Source of the DNA: Haloarcula vallismortis ATCC 29715
GTDB lineage: Archaea; Halobacteriota; Halobacteria; Halobacteriales; Haloarculaceae
Assembly (NCBI RefSeq): GCF_000337775.1
Contig: NZ_AOLQ01000056.1
Location: 24,292 to 88,291 of the forward strand
DNA: 64,000 nucleotides
Direction: 5' to 3'
A model generated the notes under the pieces. The model had not been told where the DNA came from. It did no database searches and saw nothing but the letters and a program-made list of their open reading frames with translations. Shown here piece after piece: positions 1 to 8,897 of this stretch (positions are counted from its first letter, which is position 1; every line of letters begins with the position of its first letter). Made by a program: the position numbers and the translations under genes.

Positions 1-37
1 TGCAATAAGTCGTACTGCCGTATCGAGTAACCAACTG

Positions 38-367
38 ATGACTATCGACCGGGTCGAAGTAAGTCATACTGCTGCAGAGAAAGCAGACCGATATCTGTCC
101 CCAGCACAACTCGAAACGGTTCTGCGGGAACACACTGGGTACGTCTGCCGACGCACGTCACCGAACCACGACAATCTCTACCCGGACAATGAATTCACAC
201 TGCGCGGTGAGTTCTATGGACTCTCGCTCGATATTGTATTCGCCGTCGAAAGCGACCGCGTCGCAGTCATCACACAGATGTCACAGCACAGTGACAGCCT
301 GCGCGGGCAATTCTACGAGTACGTCGGAGACACCGCCGAGGACGCGATTACGCACGCCCGATTGTAG
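38..367 (+). CDS. Hypothetical haloarchaeal protein, 109 aa
   Basis: A complete 109-residue ORF with an acidic composition typical of a halophile cytoplasmic protein. I see no signal peptide, membrane segment or cysteine cluster. The middle reads like alternating beta strands (FTLRGEFYGLSLDIVFAVE), suggesting a small alpha/beta fold. It is transcribed in the same direction as the sugar dehydrogenase that follows, with about 140 bp between them. No family is recognised, and function is unknown. The coding call rests on codon usage and on the absence of a better ORF on either strand. Confidence 0.65.
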   Translation: MTIDRVEVSHTAAEKADRYLSPAQLETVLREHTGYVCRRTSPNHDNLYPDNEFTLRGEFYGLSLDIVFAVESDRVAVITQMSQHSDSLRGQFYEYVGDTAEDAITHARL

Positions 368-508
368 TGTGGCCACAGCGCGGTTCCGGAAGCTGGCCTC
401 GTCAGGCTGGCAACGAGTCCGCTATCGACTGCCGACACAGTCAGTGTGGGCCGACTGCACGCAGTTGGGACCGCAGTTAACAGCACTGAGACCGTAGCCG
501 TGGCTACG

Positions 509-1717
509 ATGGACAGACGGACATTCCTCGCTGTGAGCGGACTTACGGTGGCTGGCACACTCACAGGCTGTAGTACTCCCAGTGACGACCAGCAAGGTGA
601 CGGCGCTACAGCGACGGATGCCGGACAGACTGACAGTTCAGAGACGGCTGTGGCCGTCGAAACCGTCGCTGACGGACTCGAATCGCCCTGGAGCATCACG
701 CCGCTGCCTGCCGGTTCGCAGGTGCTGGTCACTGAGCGCGTCGGCCGCGTGGTGCTGGTCGATTCGGACGACAGCACGGTCACGCCTGTCAGTGGCGCAC
801 CGTCAGTGTACGCGAGCGGTCAGGGCGGGATGCTCGATGCGGTGCTCCATCCTGACTTTCCGGATCCGGCATGGGTCTATCTGACATATTCGAAGGCTAA
901 CGACAGCGGTGCGTCGGCCACGCATCTGGGGCGTGGTCGCCTCAACGTAACTGAGGCGCAGTTTGAGACATTCGAACAACTCCACGTTGCCGAGCCGTTC
1001 GTCGACTCTGACGGACACTTCGGCTCCCGCGTCGTCTTCGGCCCGGAGGAGTTGCTGTACATGACTGTCGGTGACCGACAGTTCAAGGATTTCGGGCCTG
1101 ACCACGTCGCACAAGACAGGACAAACGAGCTCGGGACTACGCTTCGACTGACGCCCTCGGGCGGGATTCCCGAGTCGAACCCCTTCACCGACGACCCCAA
1201 CGCCGTCGACTCGATCCTCAGCTACGGCCACCGCAACGCCCAGGGGATGACCGTCCACCCCGACACCGGCGCTATCTGGCAGGCCGAGTTCGGGGAACAG
1301 GACGGCGACGAAATCAACATCGTCGAACGGGGCGGTAACTACGGCTGGCCTATCGCCGACGAGGGCTGTACCTACGGCAGCGGCGACCCTATCGGCGTCA
1401 GCCACGCGGAGCGTGACGATGTCGTCGCACCGGTCTATTCGTGGGACTGCGGGTCGGGGGGATTCCCGCCCAGCGGTGCGACCTTCTACACCGGTGACGC
1501 CTTCCCGGAGTGGACTGGCGACCTGCTCGTCGGCGGACTGGCCTCACAATACCTCGCCCGGTTCACTGTCGACGGACGCACGGTCGAGGAAGCGACGCCG
1601 CTCCTCGACGGCCGCGGGTGGCGAATCCGCGATGTCGCCGTCGAACCCGGCACTGAGCACGTCCTCGCTGTAATCGACGCTCCAAGCGCACCGCTCGTTC
1701 GACTCCGTCCCGCCTGA
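509..1717 (+). CDS. PQQ-dependent sugar dehydrogenase-like Tat lipoprotein
   Basis: Predicted soluble aldose/glucose dehydrogenase-type beta-propeller enzyme (GSDH/YliI family), oxidising sugars with a PQQ-type cofactor at the outer face of the membrane. The ATG at 509 is chosen over the in-frame ATG at 446 because it places the Tat motif DRRTFLA at the extreme N terminus, followed by a hydrophobic stretch and the lipobox LTGC. The mature part has family hallmarks: SPWSI near the start, GQGGMLD, a strand ending in HFGSRVVFGP, YGHRNAQGM and GGNYGWP. Length (402 aa) is normal for the family. No PQQ biosynthesis genes are in the window, so cofactor use is inferred from family membership. Confidence 0.85.
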   Translation: MDRRTFLAVSGLTVAGTLTGCSTPSDDQQGDGATATDAGQTDSSETAVAVETVADGLESPWSITPLPAGSQVLVTERVGRVVLVDSDDSTVTPVSGAPSVYASGQGGMLDAVLHPDFPDPAWVYLTYSKANDSGASATHLGRGRLNVTEAQFETFEQLHVAEPFVDSDGHFGSRVVFGPEELLYMTVGDRQFKDFGPDHVAQDRTNELGTTLRLTPSGGIPESNPFTDDPNAVDSILSYGHRNAQGMTVHPDTGAIWQAEFGEQDGDEINIVERGGNYGWPIADEGCTYGSGDPIGVSHAERDDVVAPVYSWDCGSGGFPPSGATFYTGDAFPEWTGDLLVGGLASQYLARFTVDGRTVEEATPLLDGRGWRIRDVAVEPGTEHVLAVIDAPSAPLVRLRPA

Positions 1718-1747
1718 GCGGAGAGCACGCCTTCACAATGGTATAGC

Positions 1748-2521
1748 CTACGCCGATTCCGGGTCGCTGGCAGCATCGTTCCCAACAGCGCTCCGGAACT
1801 TCTGGGCTGACAACGTCAGGTACTCCGGGTCGTCGGTGAACACCTCGATTGTGGCGGTGGCATCATCGACGGTGTCTGCGAGTGCAGTACCAATGGGACC
1901 GTACTCCACATCGCCGCTGCCGACTGGAATGTGCGTGTCCCCGCGGTGACGCGCCCCGTGGACGTGCAGGTGTTCAACGAGGTCGCCATACGAGTCGAGG
2001 AACTCGGCGACGCCCTCTGCTCCGGCTTCCAGATACGCGTAGCCAACATCGAGACAGATCGCGACGTCGGCTCGCGTCGCCAGGTCACCGAGGCGGTGGA
2101 GTTCGACACCACCGGCGTACCCGACTGTTTCAAAACAGACTGTAACGTCGCGCGACCGGCCGCATGCAGCTAATTCCGACATCCGATCGGTCAATCGGTC
2201 TGTTGCGTGGCCGGCGCCACGCGCGCTGGGATGGGCAACAGCCGTGTGTGCATCGAGGGATGCCGCTGTTTTTAGTACCCTGTCGAGATATGCGACCGTT
2301 TCGTCGTCGATCCGGTCTACCGGGGTAGATAACGGCTGTCTGTACGGCAGGTGGACCACCGCAGACAGATTGTGCCTGCTGAATCGCTCAGCGAGACGGT
2401 CTGTATCGATGTCAGCGAGAGGCAGTTCGCCTTCGCCGAGAGCGATTTCGGCGAAGCTAAACCTGGACGGCAATGACTCGATTCGCTCGACGTAGGGGCC
2501 AGTCGACGCACCGATGTCCAT
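1748..2521 (-). CDS. Sugar phosphate isomerase/epimerase family protein (AP endonuclease 2-like TIM barrel)
   Basis: A 257-residue protein of the xylose isomerase-like TIM-barrel superfamily. It starts with the usual first strand (MDIGASTG) and carries HLPYRQPLS, TAVAHPSA, VCFETVGY, AICLDVGYAYL and HLHVHGARHRGDTH, which supply the His/Glu/Asp ligands expected for a divalent-metal site. Such proteins isomerise or epimerise sugars, or in the endonuclease IV branch cleave abasic sites; the fold alone does not decide. It lies convergent to the sugar dehydrogenase with about 30 bp between the stops. Substrate unknown. Confidence 0.75.
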   Translation of the reverse strand: MDIGASTGPYVERIESLPSRFSFAEIALGEGELPLADIDTDRLAERFSRHNLSAVVHLPYRQPLSTPVDRIDDETVAYLDRVLKTAASLDAHTAVAHPSARGAGHATDRLTDRMSELAACGRSRDVTVCFETVGYAGGVELHRLGDLATRADVAICLDVGYAYLEAGAEGVAEFLDSYGDLVEHLHVHGARHRGDTHIPVGSGDVEYGPIGTALADTVDDATATIEVFTDDPEYLTLSAQKFRSAVGNDAASDPESA

Positions 2522-2616
2522 GCATCGCGTACGTGCCTCAGGCTCAAAACAACCGACATTGGCTACGTGACATCCTCCGCACCAGCTCCCCCTATATGCA
2601 AATACCAGCTAAGCAG

Positions 2617-2898
2617 TTACGGCTCTCGCCGCTTGGCGACTCGTCTCGTATAGACGCCGGCGACGAGCAACAGACAGACGAGCGTCAACAGCGTCACTAC
2701 CTGTGGGACGTTCCCGTTACGGAACGCGGGCCAAATGAACAGGGAAATCCCGGCCGCGGCGAAGACGTGCGCACCGAGGACTATCTGTGAGAGCGAAAAC
2801 GGGCCCGGGACCGGCTCTCGGTCCGTCGCAGCGGCGTTTGATACCTGCTGGTCGAGTTCAGGGTCCAGATACTCCTCGACGTTACTATCGTCTCCCAT
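2617..2898 (-). CDS. Small two-helix membrane protein
   Basis: The ORF is open upstream to 3072, but the ATG at 2898 (MGDDSNVEEYLDPEL) is the likely start, giving 93 aa. A TATA-like GATAAGC on the minus strand lies about 30 nt upstream and would give a nearly leaderless mRNA. An acidic N-terminal tail is followed by two hydrophobic helices (LGAHVFAAAGISLFIWPAF and VTLLTLVCLLLVAGVY) and a short basic C terminus (TRRVAKRREP), so the C terminus is probably cytoplasmic. No family recognised. Confidence 0.7.
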   Translation of the reverse strand: MGDDSNVEEYLDPELDQQVSNAAATDREPVPGPFSLSQIVLGAHVFAAAGISLFIWPAFRNGNVPQVVTLLTLVCLLLVAGVYTRRVAKRREP

Positions 2899-3028
2899 AC
2901 ACGTGTACACGGCTCGCTGATGCTTATCGGCTGTGCCTGCCCGTTCCAACAGACGGGTGTGTTCGAGGACTGCGCTGTCGGCTATCGGGAGGACGTGTAA
3001 ACAGCGTTGCGCGTTCTGCAGCGGGGCG

Positions 3029-3475
3029 TTAGTCAGACAGTCGGTGTGGGCGTGCCGCGAGAGCGTGTGCACGCTGATTTTTGCCCCGCTTCACGCAGCG
3101 ATACGACACCTGAGGCACATCGGCGAGGGCGTCCCGGACGATGCTCACGCGGCGACGCCGGACGGCATCACCCGGAGTGGCGTCACGGCTCGGGTCGACA
3201 GCCTGGATAACCGCTGCAGCGTCGCCCCGGACGTGGACGCTGCTGACCTCGCGGTGTGTCGCGAGCGCAGCGACAGCGCGAGCCCCGGCGACCAGCGCCC
3301 GGAACTCGACGTGGGTGCTTGAGACGAACGTCGAAAGCGAGCGCGAGCCCTCGATTAACCGTCGTCCGGCCTCGACGACGTAGCCGATAGCTGCGGCCCG
3401 CGGTGAGACGTTCGCGGGGCCGTAATGCACGCTGCCGTCGAACCTGAGAACCAGGGAGAGTCCCAGCCCGGTCAT
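3029..3475 (-). CDS. RNase HI-like protein
   Basis: Predicted RNase H-fold protein of about 148 aa from the ATG at 3475 (an upstream ATG at 3523 adds 16 residues). The first strand RFDGS gives the first catalytic Asp, THVEFRALVAGA the helix Glu, and VHVRGDAAAVIQAV the second Asp, in the order and spacing of archaeal RNase HI. The C-terminal segment reads KNQRAHALAA, where active family members usually carry N-x-x-A-D-x-L-A; the fourth carboxylate thus appears to be His. Known members cut RNA in RNA/DNA hybrids. Whether this one is active with the His substitution is uncertain. Confidence 0.75.
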   Translation of the reverse strand: MTGLGLSLVLRFDGSVHYGPANVSPRAAAIGYVVEAGRRLIEGSRSLSTFVSSTHVEFRALVAGARAVAALATHREVSSVHVRGDAAAVIQAVDPSRDATPGDAVRRRRVSIVRDALADVPQVSYRCVKRGKNQRAHALAARPHRLSD

Positions 3476-3730
3476 GTAATCCCTCGACTTTGCTCTGGCG
3501 ACACTGGGCTGGAGAGAGACCAAGCGTCAGTCTGTAGCTCACGGCATTTCGAGCCGCCGTGAGTCGGGTCGTCAGTCGCTGTGAACGGCCTCACACTACC
3601 GTCTGTCCGTCTGTGTAGACTATCGCTACCCTGGAGTAGCGGATATCCTGCAAGAGGAACAGCCGACAGTATCGGTAGTCGTTGCGATACCCATCTCATG
3701 GTCACTGATGGTAGTTCGTAGACCGCTCCC

Positions 3731-3910
3731 CTACTTCGATTGCTCGCTGATGGTCTCTACGAGCTGCTTTCCGACTGACTGTGTGGTCCCGTCAGTAAGT
3801 TCGAGGATGTACATACTCCCAACGTCCTCGTAGCCATCGACCGCGAGTTCAACCGCGTCACCGTCAGTGAGGACGTGCGGGTCAGAAAACGTGACAGTGT
3901 GTCCAACCAT
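3731..3910 (-). CDS. Small hypothetical protein, 59 aa
   Basis: Short acidic, beta-rich ORF (MVGHTVTFSDPHVLTDGDAVELAV...). The ATG at 3910 is preferred to 3922 because a TATA-like GTAATAAC lies about 30 nt upstream of it on the minus strand, fitting a leaderless transcript. It has no membrane segment or metal motif. It could be a small SH3-like barrel, but this is only an impression from strand spacing. Function unknown. Confidence 0.55.
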   Translation of the reverse strand: MVGHTVTFSDPHVLTDGDAVELAVDGYEDVGSMYILELTDGTTQSVGKQLVETISEQSK

Positions 3911-4090
3911 ACGTTTCAGCAAAGGGTTGAACGGTTATTACGCCTTTGTCGCTTGGCGTGAGCCGAGAGTACACAGACCCTACCACCGCTGGCCCGCTTT
4001 CACCACAGACACGGAGCCAGATGACGTGTTGGTCTGGAAGCGACTATCTCCAACCGGGCCATTTTTGCTCCTAAGCGCGCTAAAAAGTGT

Positions 4091-4267
4091 GTGAACCAGA
4101 CTGCTATTCTCCACACTGCGTTCGGCGTCCTGCTCGTCGCTGGGTTCCTCGCTTCGGGACAGCTCCTGAGCTATGGCCTGTACGGACTGGGAGCCGTGTG
4201 TTTCATCGCCGGCATCGTCCTCGCACAGCGAGACGGCGACGGGTCAGACGCCGCTGACAGCGCCTGA
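4091..4267 (+). CDS. Small membrane protein with GTG start, 58 aa
   Basis: An open frame beginning with GTG at 4091 and ending at TGA 4265-4267, read as VNQTAILHTAFGVLLVAG then FLASGQLLSYGLYGLGAV and an acidic tail ending DAADSA. It has two hydrophobic helices separated by a short glycine/serine turn and an acidic, charged C terminus, a composition typical of real haloarchaeal small membrane proteins and unlike a random frame. There is no ATG in the frame, so it is easily missed. It lies between two minus-strand genes. Function unknown. Confidence 0.6.
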   Translation: MNQTAILHTAFGVLLVAGFLASGQLLSYGLYGLGAVCFIAGIVLAQRDGDGSDAADSA

Positions 4268-4375
4268 TACCGGCACCGGTGACACTGTAGCTGGTAGCTC
4301 GATACGACGGGTAGGTTCCGAGGCAATCCCATGCTACTGGGGTCCTCCCTCGGCTGTGCGCGGGCTGTTCCCCCG

Positions 4376-5116
4376 TTAGGCCTCCTGTAGACGGCCACCA
4401 TCAATAGCGACGTTCTGGCCGGAAATGTAGTCGGCCGCGTCACTACAGAAGAACAGAATCGGCGCGGCGACGTCCTCGAATGTGGCCGGTCGCCCGCGCG
4501 GGAACTCCGAGACGTCGACGACGGTATTTTCGACGGCGAACGGCGACACGGCGTTGACTGTGATTCCGTCGTCCTGTGTATCGTACGCTAACGTTCGCGT
4601 GAACTGCAGGACTGCCTTCTTTGCCGCGAAATATGGGAAGTTCATCGGCACTGCCCTGTCATCTCGGGCATCCGCTACACCAAAATTGACGATGCGGCCC
4701 CACCCGCCTGCCCGCATTGACGGGAGCGCCCGTTGCGAGCAGAGATACGTCGAGTACAGACACCCCTCGACCGCGGTCTTCCACTCGTCGAGGGACAGCT
4801 CGTCCCACCGCCCCTGTGGAAGCGGCCCGACAGCGTTGACCAGGATATCGACGGTTCCCAGTTCCGATTCGCAGTCCGAGAACAGCGCATCGACGGATTC
4901 AGGCGCTGTTACGTCTCCGTGCACAGTTGCCGCCTCGACGCCGTGCTCCCGTGCGTCGGCCGCTGTCTCTGCCGCCGCTGTCTCGCTCGTCCGGTAGTGC
5001 ACAGCGACATCGGCACCGGCAGCCGCCAACTCGAGAAGCACTTCGCGACCGACCCGCTTTGCGGACCCCGTCACGAGAGCGGTACGCCCGTCCAACTCAG
5101 GCTGAATTGCTACCAC
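4376..5116 (-). CDS. Short-chain dehydrogenase/reductase (SDR)
   Basis: Classical SDR of 246 aa. The Rossmann dinucleotide motif TGSAKRVGR is near residue 17; the Arg after the first glycine region and HYRTSE at the end of strand 2 favour NADPH. NAVG stands for the usual NNAG, and the catalytic Tyr-x3-Lys is YFAAKK. It ends with the typical ISGQNVAIDGG. TGxAKRVG and NAVG are reminiscent of pteridine-reductase/FolM-like members as well as FabG-type reductases, so the substrate is left open. Confidence 0.85.
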   Translation of the reverse strand: MVAIQPELDGRTALVTGSAKRVGREVLLELAAAGADVAVHYRTSETAAAETAADAREHGVEAATVHGDVTAPESVDALFSDCESELGTVDILVNAVGPLPQGRWDELSLDEWKTAVEGCLYSTYLCSQRALPSMRAGGWGRIVNFGVADARDDRAVPMNFPYFAAKKAVLQFTRTLAYDTQDDGITVNAVSPFAVENTVVDVSEFPRGRPATFEDVAAPILFFCSDAADYISGQNVAIDGGRLQEA

Positions 5117-5379
5117 CCCTCAACGCACGGCTGGTGACGGCAAAAATGCGAGGGTGTATCGGTACCCGCGAACGCTGGTCGCCGCTTTGCTTGGAACATG
5201 TGTATCAGCAACGGACACGAGCAGTTCGCCGGGGTGGATTCCAGTCCGCAGTCTTACAGCAAACAGGCAGGTCGGAAGCGCTGTGTCTCACATGACGGTT
5301 ATCGCAACGGTCCGTTGTCTACCGACCCCGGTGTCGGCCTGCTCCGGAAACAGTCTCCAACAATCAGTATCAGTCTCGA

Positions 5380-5823
5380 TCAGGTGCCTTCGTCATCCGG
5401 ACCGTCTCCCTCGTCACTGCTGCTGTCGTCCTCGCGTTCGGGTTCGCCGTCGGCACTGTGCTCATCTGCCGGCTCAGCCTCGCCCTCGTCCTCCACCGTA
5501 TCATCGCCTTCGTCCTCTCCCGTCTCCTCGCCCTCTGCCATATCATCGCTTTCATCCTCTTGTGTATCGTCGCCTTCGGCGTCCGACGTATCGATTGTGA
5601 TCGGCTCGTCACTAGGTGGCTCGTACCCGGCGCTCGCTTCCTGCGATGCGGCACCGGCGACGTATCCTGCCGTCCCACCGACGAGTCCACCGACGACAGC
5701 GCCGGGAACGCCGCCGCGCTTGAGCCCGGCAACTGTCCCGACAAAGCCGCCGACAAACGATAGCGCCGCGGGGTTCGGCTCAGTAGCTGGCGGTTCCGTG
5801 GCATCGTGCTGTTCCGATGTCAT
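5380..5823 (-). CDS. Glycine-zipper membrane protein with long acidic tail
   Basis: The ATG at 5823 (MTSEQHDATEPPATEP) is preferred to 5862. Residues about 20-60 form glycine-rich hydrophobic segments with GxxxG spacing (SFVGGFVGTVAGL, VPGAVVGGLVGGTAGYVAGA), resembling glycine-zipper membrane or outer-surface proteins. The remaining roughly 85 residues are almost entirely Asp, Glu, Ser and Gly. The tail is low complexity and probably disordered at high salt. No enzyme motif. It has a separate promoter region; the next gene upstream on the same strand is 270 bp away. Function unknown. Confidence 0.65.
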   Translation of the reverse strand: MTSEQHDATEPPATEPNPAALSFVGGFVGTVAGLKRGGVPGAVVGGLVGGTAGYVAGAASQEASAGYEPPSDEPITIDTSDAEGDDTQEDESDDMAEGEETGEDEGDDTVEDEGEAEPADEHSADGEPEREDDSSSDEGDGPDDEGT

Positions 5824-6091
5824 GCTGTATCTTCTGTTCTGGAGACACAAATGGTGTCGCACAGCTGGTGGACAACACTACCGCTTGGACCCGTTCACGA
5901 CGCAAGCCGCCCCAGCAGTAGGTACTTTCACACGGGCTGAGAACGAGTGTTCTGCATCTGACACTGTTGGCTGTGACTGGTGCGAGATATTCGCCACCCT
6001 GGGCTGGCGAAATTCTCCACGGACTCACAGCCGACAGTATGTGACGCTTGTGACGCAGCTATCGCCCTGCCAACGTATTCGAGGCCTCTGG

Positions 6092-6700
6092 CTATTCGTG
6101 CTGTGCGATGACAGCGACAAGCGGGTCGGTTTCCGGGTGCGCCTCGACTATCTCCGTTACTGACAGCCCGCCGGCTCGGCAGTACGCTTCGACTAGAGAG
6201 GTCCGTTCCGTCATGTCGGCAACGCGCCAGGCTCGGACTGCTTTCGTGGGGAACATCCGGTTCGTGAAGCTGATGACGACGCATCCACCAGGGGCCAAAA
6301 CGCGGCTGAACTCGCTGAACACGGCACCGGGGTACTGGAGGTACTGGACGGATAACGCACACAGCACCGCGTCAAACGTGTTGTCATCGAGAGGGAGCGA
6401 CTGGTCCCGGTTCAGGTTCTGGACGAACCACTCATCGAGTGCGTCGTTGGCCGTGAGCTCGGCTTCGTTGAGTCCGTGACCGACAGTGCGACCGTAGTCG
6501 CCGTCCGGCAGGTGTGAGACCCAGCTACTCATCGCGTCGAAGATCCGGTCGCCGGAGGACAACACCGAATCGTAGACATCCGTCAACCGCCTGTGGAACC
6601 CTTCATCAGCGTGCCTGACGAACCTTGGGCTGCCGTAGAACTCCCCGTCGTCGCCGTCGTCTCGCTGCGACCGCCCCAGAGCGGTGAGAACTGCCTCCAT
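6092..6700 (-). CDS. SAM-dependent methyltransferase, class I
   Basis: About 202 aa from the ATG at 6700 (MEAVLTALGR). The C-terminal two thirds show a type-11 methyltransferase pattern: an acidic-loop region LNRDQSLPLDDNTFDAVLC (post-motif II/IV), VQYLQYPGAVFSEFSRVL, then LAPGGCVVISFTNRMFPTK. Motif I is degenerate (YGRTVGHGLNEAEL, where a GxGxG would be expected), a form I associate with a haloarchaeal subfamily. Substrate unknown. It stands alone between two hypothetical genes. Confidence 0.75.
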   Translation of the reverse strand: MEAVLTALGRSQRDDGDDGEFYGSPRFVRHADEGFHRRLTDVYDSVLSSGDRIFDAMSSWVSHLPDGDYGRTVGHGLNEAELTANDALDEWFVQNLNRDQSLPLDDNTFDAVLCALSVQYLQYPGAVFSEFSRVLAPGGCVVISFTNRMFPTKAVRAWRVADMTERTSLVEAYCRAGGLSVTEIVEAHPETDPLVAVIAQHE

Positions 6701-6823
6701 ATCACTGGTTAGCGCTGCAGTCAAAAAACCGGCTCGGCAGGTCTGTCGATAGTGGGCTCTGTAGTAAAGGCTCGCTGACGAGTATCTGTTACGGGGAATC
6801 CGGCCTTGGTCACGGGACAGCGG

Positions 6824-7015
6824 CTACAGATATGTCAGATATAGAATCGCGAGTAGCAACAGAAGTCCAGTGATCGTAATAACGAGAGATGGACGGAGGA
6901 GCCGTTCCTTCATCGACGGCTCGTGGACCGCGAACGTCTCCGCCCCGCACTGTTCGCACTTACCCGGATGAGATGCGTACCGAAAGCCGCAGTTCGTACA
7001 CTGCCACCAAGACAC
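6824..7015 (-). CDS. Zinc-ribbon protein with C-terminal membrane anchor
   Basis: 63 aa. The N terminus is a rubredoxin-like/zinc-ribbon knuckle pair, WQCTNCGFRY then CEQCG, that should bind one Zn. Residues 40-63 are a single hydrophobic helix (LVITITGLLLLLAILYLTYL) at the very C terminus, so the ribbon is probably cytoplasmic and tail-anchored. The small size and four correctly spaced cysteines support a real gene. Function unknown. Confidence 0.7.
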   Translation of the reverse strand: MSWWQCTNCGFRYASHPGKCEQCGAETFAVHEPSMKERLLRPSLVITITGLLLLLAILYLTYL

Positions 7016-7166
7016 AGGGTGTCGTTGGAGCTGTAGCTACCTGAAGCCATGGCATACTGTCGAATCCCGGTAACTGTCACGGTCATCGCCTCTGCGTTCA
7101 CTCCCGGGAACGAATCCACACCAATCAATCACGAGCTAAATTCCGAGTTCGTGAGAATACTGTTGG

Positions 7167-7174
7167 GTTTTAAT
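7167..7174 (+). promoter_or_regulatory. TATA box for the PNPOx-like gene
   Basis: GTTTTAAT about 28 nt before the ATG at 7200, consistent with a leaderless archaeal promoter. A second AT-rich TTATATATT at 7185 is too close to the start codon to be the TATA box. Confidence 0.5.
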
Positions 7175-7199
7175 CCAGTATCAGTTATATATTCGGCGT

Positions 7200-7649
7200 A
7201 TGAGTAGAGAGTACCAACCGTTATTGGGTGGAGAAGTGGACGAATCGGATGTAGACGAAGTGCTGGTGGAGAGCGGCGTCGGCGTCCTGTCGATGGCCGT
7301 CGATGGTGTGCCCTACGGTGTGCCATTGTCCTTCGGATACGACGGCGATGACACGCTGTACTTCGTGTTCTTGGGCGCAAGTGCTGAACTCAGAAAGGAG
7401 ATGTACGCAGAGCAGACCGATGTGGCGAGTTTCACCACGTTCGATGTCGACCCGAACGGGGCATGGCGGAGCGTGATTGTCGCTGGACCGCTCAACCGCA
7501 TCAGTATCGATGATTGGGACACCGCGCGTGAAGCGCTCGCCGACAACGCGTACCAATCGAACCTCCTCTCCGAGTACGAACTACAGGAAAACCCCAACGT
7601 GTGGGCACTCGAAATAGCGGAACGCTCAGGGCGCGCCGTCGGTCAGTAG
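7200..7649 (+). CDS. Pyridoxamine 5'-phosphate oxidase-family flavin protein
   Basis: 149 aa, split-barrel FMN-binding family. The pattern is typical: a short N-terminal helix, then the strand GVGVLSMAVDGVPYGVPLSFGYDGDDTLYFVFL, a helix with LRKEMYAEQTDVASFTTFD and a strand WRSVIVAGPLNRIS. Family members bind FMN or F420/haem at a dimer interface and reduce or sense small molecules. Function beyond the fold is not evident. The start ATG has a TATA-like box 28 nt upstream and no Shine-Dalgarno. Confidence 0.8.
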   Translation: MSREYQPLLGGEVDESDVDEVLVESGVGVLSMAVDGVPYGVPLSFGYDGDDTLYFVFLGASAELRKEMYAEQTDVASFTTFDVDPNGAWRSVIVAGPLNRISIDDWDTAREALADNAYQSNLLSEYELQENPNVWALEIAERSGRAVGQ

Positions 7650-7790
7650 TGTCACCGTCGGGGCGTCGCTGGTGGGCTCCGGGAGCCCAATGCCTACTCC
7701 TGACGGATATGGAACCGTGCCTCGGGGGCCGGGACGAAAATCGGACTGACGCCAGTGGCAGCGATAGACGCCGATAAAAACGCTGCTGGG

Positions 7791-8897
7791 TCAGTCGTCG
7801 GCGGGCGTCTCGGCTTCTTCCGTGGGACCGAGCGGTTCCTTGGGCTTGATCGGGTCGCCCGATTCGAGTCCCTTCTCGGCGAGTGCCATACTCCCCATGA
7901 CCTCGATAATGAGGCGGTTGGCCAGCCCGCTGGTGACACCGCCGTTGTAGGAGCTACTGTCGCTTGTGTCGTAGGCCGGCGAAACCTCGACCACGTCGAA
8001 GCCGAAGTCCTCGGGGTCGAGCGCCTTGACGACTTCACGGACCATGTAGATAGCCTCACGCGGGATGAGGCCACCGGGTTCGGGTTCGCCGGTGCCGGGC
8101 GCGTAGGCCGGTTCCATCACGTCCACGTCGAAGGAGACCCACACGGCGTCGGTGCCGTCGGTGGCCCGTTGGACCGCGTCTGCGACGATGTCGTCGAGGT
8201 CCATATTGCCGACCTCCATGGAGGTGTACCACTTCATGTCGGCCTCTCGCATCTCCTCGTAGGTGTCCGGGCCGGGCCAGAAGCCACGCGGGCCGATGAG
8301 GGTGTAGTTCTCGCCGGCCATGAGGTCGTCGTCGAAGACGCGCTTGACCCACGCGCCGTGGTCGTACTCGAAGCCGGTCAGCCCCTCGTCACCGGTGTCG
8401 GCGTGACAGTCGAAGTGAATCAGCCCGATGTCGTCGTAGTCGTTCGCTTCGGCCCAGCCCTTGATATCAGGGTAGGAGATGGAGTGGTCACCGCCGATGA
8501 CGATAGGCGTGGCCTGTTCGCTGATCTCGTAGACGGCGTCCTCGATGTTCAGTTGGCTCTGGCGAGTGTCGCCGGGGGAGACAGCCGCGTCACCGGTGTC
8601 GGCGACGCTGAACGTGTCGAAGGGGTCGACGCCGGTCTCGATGTTGAAGTGTTCGTAGGGGGGCGAGGGCACTGTCGAGGCGGCCCGAACGGCACGCGGA
8701 CCGTACCGAGTCCCCGGACGGATGGTCGTCGCCGTGTCCAGCGGTGCGCCGAGGATGCCGATGTCGACGTCCTCCTCGTCGAGGGCGTCGCGTTCGACCT
8801 CCGGGAGCTTGAGGAACGTCGGGATACCGCTGAAGATGGGTTCGTTCGCTTCCTTGTGCTTGTCGCCGTAGATGTCGTCGCCGTTTCGGTCGGTCAT
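7791..8897 (-). CDS. Ureohydrolase (agmatinase/arginase family), guanidino substrate undetermined
   Basis: Binuclear metal hydrolase that releases urea from a guanidino compound. The ATG at 8897 (MTDRNGDDIYGDK) is chosen; the frame is open to 9017 but that part is probably leader, since a TATA-like TTTTACAC lies near 8993-9000 on the minus strand. Metal-binding signatures are all present: IVIGGDHS, IHFDCHADTGDE and VSFDVDVMEPAYAPGTG. At 368 aa it is longer than classical SpeB (about 290-320) because of an N-terminal extension with FSGIPTFLKLP and an acidic C-terminal tail. It lies downstream of an AbrB-PhoU regulator, beyond which is a divergent solute symporter. Substrates could be agmatine, guanidinobutyrate or free guanidine. 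Confidence 0.85.
   Translation of the reverse strand: MTDRNGDDIYGDKHKEANEPIFSGIPTFLKLPEVERDALDEEDVDIGILGAPLDTATTIRPGTRYGPRAVRAASTVPSPPYEHFNIETGVDPFDTFSVADTGDAAVSPGDTRQSQLNIEDAVYEISEQATPIVIGGDHSISYPDIKGWAEANDYDDIGLIHFDCHADTGDEGLTGFEYDHGAWVKRVFDDDLMAGENYTLIGPRGFWPGPDTYEEMREADMKWYTSMEVGNMDLDDIVADAVQRATDGTDAVWVSFDVDVMEPAYAPGTGEPEPGGLIPREAIYMVREVVKALDPEDFGFDVVEVSPAYDTSDSSSYNGGVTSGLANRLIIEVMGSMALAEKGLESGDPIKPKEPLGPTEEAETPADD

Noticed and set aside
5198..6163. 321-residue plus-strand ORF
   Set aside because: Ser-rich antisense of the acidic glycine-zipper gene; no protein-like composition.
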